22,170 nt of DNA from Candidatus Caccousia avistercoris (GTDB lineage: Bacteria > Bacillota > Clostridia > Oscillospirales > Acutalibacteraceae). How positions within the stretch are numbered: position 1 is the stretch's first letter; every line of letters starts with the position of its first letter. The notes under the pieces were generated by a model. It was given only the letters and a program-made list of their open reading frames with translations. It ran no database searches and had not been told where the DNA came from. Positions 22,046 through 22,170 of the stretch are shown here, in pieces. The stretch is from NCBI GenBank assembly GCA_018715025.1, contig DVMK01000154.1, positions 1 through 22,170 of the forward strand, given 5' to 3'. A program made the translations under genes and the position numbers.

Positions 22046-22069
22046 TACGATATAACTACTTCGCGGCTT

Positions 22070-22143
22070 GATTTTTCGGGTTGGAAAAGGATGAAAAACC
22101 TTGCCTGATAACCGAAAACCCTTGAAATACGGGGCTTTTCCGG
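22070..22143 (-). promoter_or_regulatory. Structured leader upstream of the MATE/ATPase gene
   Basis: Two hairpins are visible on the minus strand. The outer one is CCGGAAAAGCCCC...GGGTTTTCGG across 22143-22112 with bulged G residues. The second is GGTTTTTC...GAAAAATC across 22100-22070 with one G-U pair. They lie between a -10-like box and the ribosome binding site. I do not recognise a known riboswitch class. Confidence 0.35.
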
Positions 22144-22152
22144 TTTGTCGTA

Positions 22153-22158
22153 ATTATA
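22153..22158 (-). promoter_or_regulatory. TATAAT -10 box of the MATE/ATPase locus
   Basis: A perfect TATAAT reads on the minus strand at 22158-22153. Its -35 box would lie outside the window, so the promoter cannot be confirmed here. Confidence 0.4.
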
Positions 22159-22170
22159 CCGTAAGGGCAT

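Noticed and set aside
1..22170. CRISPR arrays, tRNA or rRNA genes, insertion sequences, prophage genes
   Set aside because: No regularly spaced repeats, cloverleaf-like sequence, transposase or integrase motifs were seen on either strand.

Overview
The window looks like part of the chromosome of a GC-rich Firmicute, most likely a gut-type clostridium (Oscillospiraceae/Ruminococcaceae-like). This is an inference. It rests on strong GGAGG ribosome binding sites, TTGACA-17-TATAAT promoters, a class A RNase P RNA, low-oxygen genes (siroheme reductase with ferredoxin clusters, CoA-disulfide/persulfide reductase, acetate kinase) and Firmicute-typical families (TmcAL/YlbM, UPF0340/YwlG, Rrf2, LytTR). 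Most of the window is housekeeping and catabolic DNA. The last ~2.3 kb is visibly less GC-rich and holds damaged-looking genes.

Layout. 1-2116: nicotinate phosphoribosyltransferase (pncB), then the RNase P RNA gene (rnpB). The rnpB promoter has its -35 box on the pncB stop codon, and a 20-bp perfect-stem terminator follows. 2146-5905: a sulfur/thiol redox group with a stand-alone siroheme-[4Fe-4S] reductase (-), a divergent LysR regulator (+) and a CoA-disulfide reductase-rhodanese fusion (-) whose 3' end overlaps that of lysR. 6101-10632: a complete L-rhamnose to DHAP plus lactaldehyde cassette (AraC-type regulator, rhaB, rhaA, rhaD), without a transporter in the window. 10721-12889: on the minus strand, tmcAL (tRNA-Met cytidine acetate ligase) followed by a mutarotase-fold protein. 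13092-14345: acetate kinase, divergent from tmcAL. 14414-15353: an unrecognised two-TM zinc-ribbon protein, tail-to-tail and overlapping with an Rrf2 regulator. 15582-17314: an exported GH3 beta-N-acetylhexosaminidase-like enzyme and a small unknown protein. 17369-18073: an XRE regulator (-). 18299-19736: a histidine phosphatase and a UPF0340 protein.

19852-22170 (all minus strand): a small unknown ORF, a LytTR response regulator lacking the first half of its receiver domain, and a protein made of only the second half of a MATE transporter joined to a SpoIIAB/RsbW-like ATPase. Upstream of the latter is a structured leader with a good ribosome binding site that no longer leads into an open frame. 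I read this as a membrane transporter/ATPase plus LytTR signalling locus that has lost DNA at two places. It is the most unusual part of the window, and the alternative that it is a working mini-system should be tested.

How the parts connect: RhaA, RhaB and RhaD form one linear pathway, probably activated by the adjacent AraC protein. The siroheme reductase, LysR and CoADR-rhodanese plausibly handle sulfite, persulfide and low-molecular-weight thiols. AckA and TmcAL both act on acetate. I saw no tRNA, rRNA, CRISPR array, insertion sequence or phage gene.
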